DNA of 64,000 nucleotides. Origin: Cellulomonas sp. URHD0024. Lineage in GTDB: Bacteria > Actinomycetota > Actinomycetes > Actinomycetales > Cellulomonadaceae. Under the pieces are notes generated by a model that did no database searches, was not told the origin of the DNA, and saw only the letters and a list, made by a program, of their open reading frames with translations. The DNA lies in NCBI RefSeq assembly GCF_000426185.1, contig NZ_AUEW01000004.1:248001-312000 (forward strand), given 5' to 3'. Position 1 is the first letter of the stretch. Each line of letters opens with the position of its first letter. The position numbers and the translations under genes were made by a program. Of the stretch, positions 61,465 through 64,000 are shown in pieces.

Positions 61465-61758
61465 TCAGAGGTCGAGCACCGTCAGCCGGACGTGCAGGAC
61501 GTCGTCCACGTCCGCCGCGTTCGCCGTCCGGACCGCCTTCTTGACCGGGAGCGCGTACCCGGACTCGCCGGGGAAGATCGAGGTGCGCCAGGTGCTCGGT
61601 CCGATCTCCGCCTCGACGCGGAGCGAGCCGAAGCCGCGGACGGCGGGGCCGGCGAGGTCGAGGATCTCGTCAGAGATCTCCGGCGGCACGCTGACGAAGG
61701 TCCACGTCTCTGTGCGCGCGGACCAGCGCCAGAGCGGGGCGTCGAACTCGTACGTCAC
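61465..61758 (-). CDS. DUF1905 protein
   Basis: A 97-residue beta-barrel-like protein with the DUF1905 pattern: FDAPLWRW, WTFVSVPPEISDEIL, VRGFGSLRVEAEIG, WRTSIFP and YALPVKKAVRTANAADVDDVLHVRLTVL. The family is common in actinobacteria and sometimes fused to a YdeI-type domain; function is unknown. It lies 9 bp after the stop of the LuxR-type gene on the same strand and may share its transcript. Confidence 0.85.
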   Translation of the reverse strand: MTYEFDAPLWRWSARTETWTFVSVPPEISDEILDLAGPAVRGFGSLRVEAEIGPSTWRTSIFPGESGYALPVKKAVRTANAADVDDVLHVRLTVLDL

Positions 61759-61767
61759 GCCGACAGC

Positions 61768-64000
61768 CTAGGGACGCCCACTGACGGCGTCCGCGAGCTC
61801 GCCGCGCGAGCGGATCCCGAGCTTCAGGTAGACGTTCCGGAGGTGGTACTCGATCGTCTTCGGGCTGAGGAACAGGGCGGCGGCAGCCTCGCGGGTGGTC
61901 CGACCGCCGCCGAGCATGCGGGCGACCTGGAGCTCCTGCGGCGTGAGGTGTCCGAGGCCCGTCGTGCTGCGCCGCTGGGCGGTCTCGCCCGTGGCGCGCA
62001 GCTCCGCGGCCGCACGGTCCGCCCAGGGTCCGGCGCCGAGCTCCTCGAACGTCGTGAACGCCGAGCGCAGGGGACCGCGGGCGTCGACCCGACGCTTCAG
62101 CCGCCGCAGCCGGGCGCCGTAGGCGAGCTGGGTCCGAGCCGTCTCGAACGTGTCGGGCGTGTGCTGGTGGTAGGCCAGCGCGACCGAGAAGGTGACGTCG
62201 ACATCGGCGTCGGGGCAGGTCAGCCCGGCGGCCCGCGCGGCGCGGGCCAGCGACCACGGTTGACCCTTGACCTCCGCGCGCCGGGTGAGCGTCACCGCGA
62301 GAGCCGCCGCCTCGTCGTCGCGGCCGAGCTGCACGAGCGCCTCCACCATCTCGGGAGCGGGGGACAGGTCGACGTCCTGCAGGCCCAGGTCGGACAGGAG
62401 CCCTTCCAGCGCACGGAACCGCTCCAGCGCGCTCTCGGTGCGGCCCAGCCCGAGATCCAGCTCGGCCAGCGCGGTCATCGCCCATGCCTGGAAGAAGCCG
62501 AGGTGGTGGGCGCGGGTGATGTCGAGGCACTCCGCCGCGTGCGCGGCGCACGCTGCGGCGGCACCCTGGCGCGCCTCGAGCCAGGCGAGGCCGGCGAGGC
62601 AGGCGGCGAGGTCCGTGGACTGGCCCGCCTCACGCGCCAGAGCGACGCCTTCGGTGTAGCCGGCGACAGCGTCGTCCCAGCGGTCGTCGGTCGTGGCCTG
62701 GTCTCGGGCCACGTAGAACAGCAGCAGCGGCAGACCGCCGATGTCGGCGCGGTTGCGGGTGTGGGCGACGACCGCGGGGATGACGTCGCGGCCCACGGCG
62801 CTCTCCCGCAGGAAGAGGGGACCGAAGACCAGCCACGGTGCGAGCTGCGGGTCGTCGAGGAAGTCGTCGGCCTCGGCCATGGCTGCCCGCAGCAGGTCGA
62901 GCCCGCCGCGACCGGCAAGCACGGCGGCGACCGCGACGGCCATGGTGCCCACCCAGCGTGCGCGCCCGGTCCGCGGCTCGATCCGCTGGATCAGGTCGGC
63001 GGCCCGAGCAGCGGTGGCGATGTCTCCGCCGAAGAGGCTGGCCTCCACACCGTCCGCGAGGAGCAGGACGGCAGCGTCGGGGTCCTCGTCGGCGGCGGCG
63101 GCTCCGGCCGCGACGAGCACGTCCCGCGCCCGCTCGACCGATCCGGTGCGCAACGCGACGGCGCCGTCGAGGGCGGCGGCGCGGATGCGCAGGTCGGGGG
63201 TCTGCGGCAAGGTCGCGGCTCGGCCCAGGAGGTCCGTCGCGGAGTCGGGAGCGCCCGCGCCCCACGCGCTCTCCGCGGCCGAGACCAACCGCTTCACGCG
63301 GTCTGCGGCGTCGGGCGACAGCCGAGCGGCGCGCTCGAAGCCGGCGGCCGCCACGGCGTGCGCACCCCGGGCGTGCGCACGCCTCGCGGCCTCGTCGAGG
63401 ACCGCCGCGACGACGGCATCGGGTGCTCTCGTGGCCTCGCCGAGGTGCCACGCCCGGCGGTCCAGGTCGTCGACGGGGACCGCTTCGGCGAGCGCCGCGT
63501 GGACGGCGCGTCGGGTCGCGGGGGTGGCCTCCGCGTAGATGCCCGAGCGGACCAGGTCGTGCCGGAACCGGACGTGGGTCGTGCCGATCGTCAGCAGGTG
63601 TGCCGCCGCCGCCTCGTCCAGGTCCGCGAGGCTGACGTCGAGCAGCTCACAGGCCCTGGCGACGACGGCCAGGTCGCCGCCGGCCGCCGCCGCGACGATC
63701 ACCGCGGTGCGCGCTCCCGGCGACAGGATGTCCGCGCGGCGCGCGAACGTCCGCGCGAGGGATGCGGGCACCGGCACGGGTGCGTCAGGAGGCAGCGCTC
63801 CGACGCCGTCGTCGGTGAGCTCGAGCAGCGCGAGGGGGTTGCCACCGGTCGCCGCGAGCAGCCGCGCCCGCGCATCGTCGGACAGGCGGCTGCCGAGTCG
63901 GCCTGCGAGCTCGGCCGCGTCGGCTGCGCCCAGGCCCTCGACCGGGAACATCGGCAGCCCGGCCGAGCCGACGACCGACGGCGCCTCGTCGCGCACGGCC
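61768..64000 (-). CDS. Large LuxR-type ATPase regulator, N-terminus cut off
   Basis: At least 743 residues are in the window; the N-terminal ATPase part with Walker A continues beyond base 64000. The visible part begins with the end of a STAND-type NTPase (LLAATGGNPLALLELTDDG, then the winged helix ARTAVIVAAAAGGDLAVV and HVRFRHDLVRSGIYAEA). A long helical TPR-like region follows. The C-terminus is a LuxR helix-turn-helix (LTPQELQVARMLGGGRTTREAAAALFLSPKTIEYHLRNVYLKLGI). Such LAL/MalT-like proteins are signal-gated activators. Target genes are unknown. Confidence 0.9.
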   Translation of the reverse strand, partial: AVRDEAPSVVGSAGLPMFPVEGLGAADAAELAGRLGSRLSDDARARLLAATGGNPLALLELTDDGVGALPPDAPVPVPASLARTFARRADILSPGARTAVIVAAAAGGDLAVVARACELLDVSLADLDEAAAAHLLTIGTTHVRFRHDLVRSGIYAEATPATRRAVHAALAEAVPVDDLDRRAWHLGEATRAPDAVVAAVLDEAARRAHARGAHAVAAAGFERAARLSPDAADRVKRLVSAAESAWGAGAPDSATDLLGRAATLPQTPDLRIRAAALDGAVALRTGSVERARDVLVAAGAAAADEDPDAAVLLLADGVEASLFGGDIATAARAADLIQRIEPRTGRARWVGTMAVAVAAVLAGRGGLDLLRAAMAEADDFLDDPQLAPWLVFGPLFLRESAVGRDVIPAVVAHTRNRADIGGLPLLLFYVARDQATTDDRWDDAVAGYTEGVALAREAGQSTDLAACLAGLAWLEARQGAAAACAAHAAECLDITRAHHLGFFQAWAMTALAELDLGLGRTESALERFRALEGLLSDLGLQDVDLSPAPEMVEALVQLGRDDEAAALAVTLTRRAEVKGQPWSLARAARAAGLTCPDADVDVTFSVALAYHQHTPDTFETARTQLAYGARLRRLKRRVDARGPLRSAFTTFEELGAGPWADRAAAELRATGETAQRRSTTGLGHLTPQELQVARMLGGGRTTREAAAALFLSPKTIEYHLRNVYLKLGIRSRGELADAVSGRP

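Noticed and set aside
1..64000. tRNA, rRNA, insertion sequences, integrases or prophage genes
   Set aside because: Reading both strands gave no clover-leaf-like motif, rRNA stretch, transposase or integrase signature.

Overview
The window is a 64 kb piece of a very GC-rich chromosome. Third codon positions are nearly all G or C, and many starts are GTG behind weak ribosome sites. An InhA-type enoyl reductase, a RecBCD operon, a narKGHJI operon, DUF5808 and DUF1905 proteins and many LuxR, TetR and ArsR-like regulators point to an actinobacterium. The order Micrococcales, near Cellulomonas, is my best guess, but this is inference from gene style and not from a marker gene. No rRNA, tRNA, insertion sequence, prophage or CRISPR array was seen.

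Layout. 1-6.6 kb: end of an isocitrate lyase/PEP mutase-type gene, a nitronate monooxygenase-like flavoprotein with fabI, an unknown protein, an amino acid permease, a less GC-rich membrane-anchored helical protein, and an orphan CdiI-like immunity protein. 6.6-15 kb: recC-recB-recD on the minus strand, joined by 4-nt overlaps. 15-22 kb: a haloperoxidase-like hydrolase, small membrane proteins, a TetR/DHA2 exporter pair with a likely operator, and a secreted phytase-like/glycerophosphodiesterase fusion. 22-24 kb: a hexapeptide-repeat protein, and dinB with a LexA box lying over its start codon.

24-37 kb is an anaerobic nitrate/nitrite region. narK-narG-narH-narJ-narI-DUF2249 run on the minus strand. 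A cysteine-containing winged-helix regulator lies next to them. An NnrS-like membrane protein and a very long NirK (membrane domain + cupredoxin + copper nitrite reductase) run on the plus strand. Nitrate would be imported by NarK, reduced to nitrite by NarGHI, and then to NO by NirK. Almost identical 22-bp sites lie in front of narK and at the start of the nirK operon, so the two units probably share a regulator.

38-58.6 kb is a purine-catabolism region. It holds guanine deaminase, a fused xanthine dehydrogenase with its FAD subunit, XdhC and a MobA-like cytidylyltransferase, uricase, hydroxyisourate hydrolase and OHCU decarboxylase. Together these take guanine and xanthine to allantoin. Woven in are three amidohydrolases (one lacking key metal ligands), an ABC importer, an FAD oxidase, a creatininase-family enzyme and a PDR-type reductase whose oxygenase partner is not present. 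Between xdhC and the xanthine dehydrogenase lies a 430-bp array of six palindromic repeats.

58.6-64 kb holds a PIN-domain fusion protein of unknown role, a second alpha/beta hydrolase, a membrane-anchored HExxH protein, DUF1905, and the C-terminal part of a large LuxR-type ATPase regulator cut by the window end.
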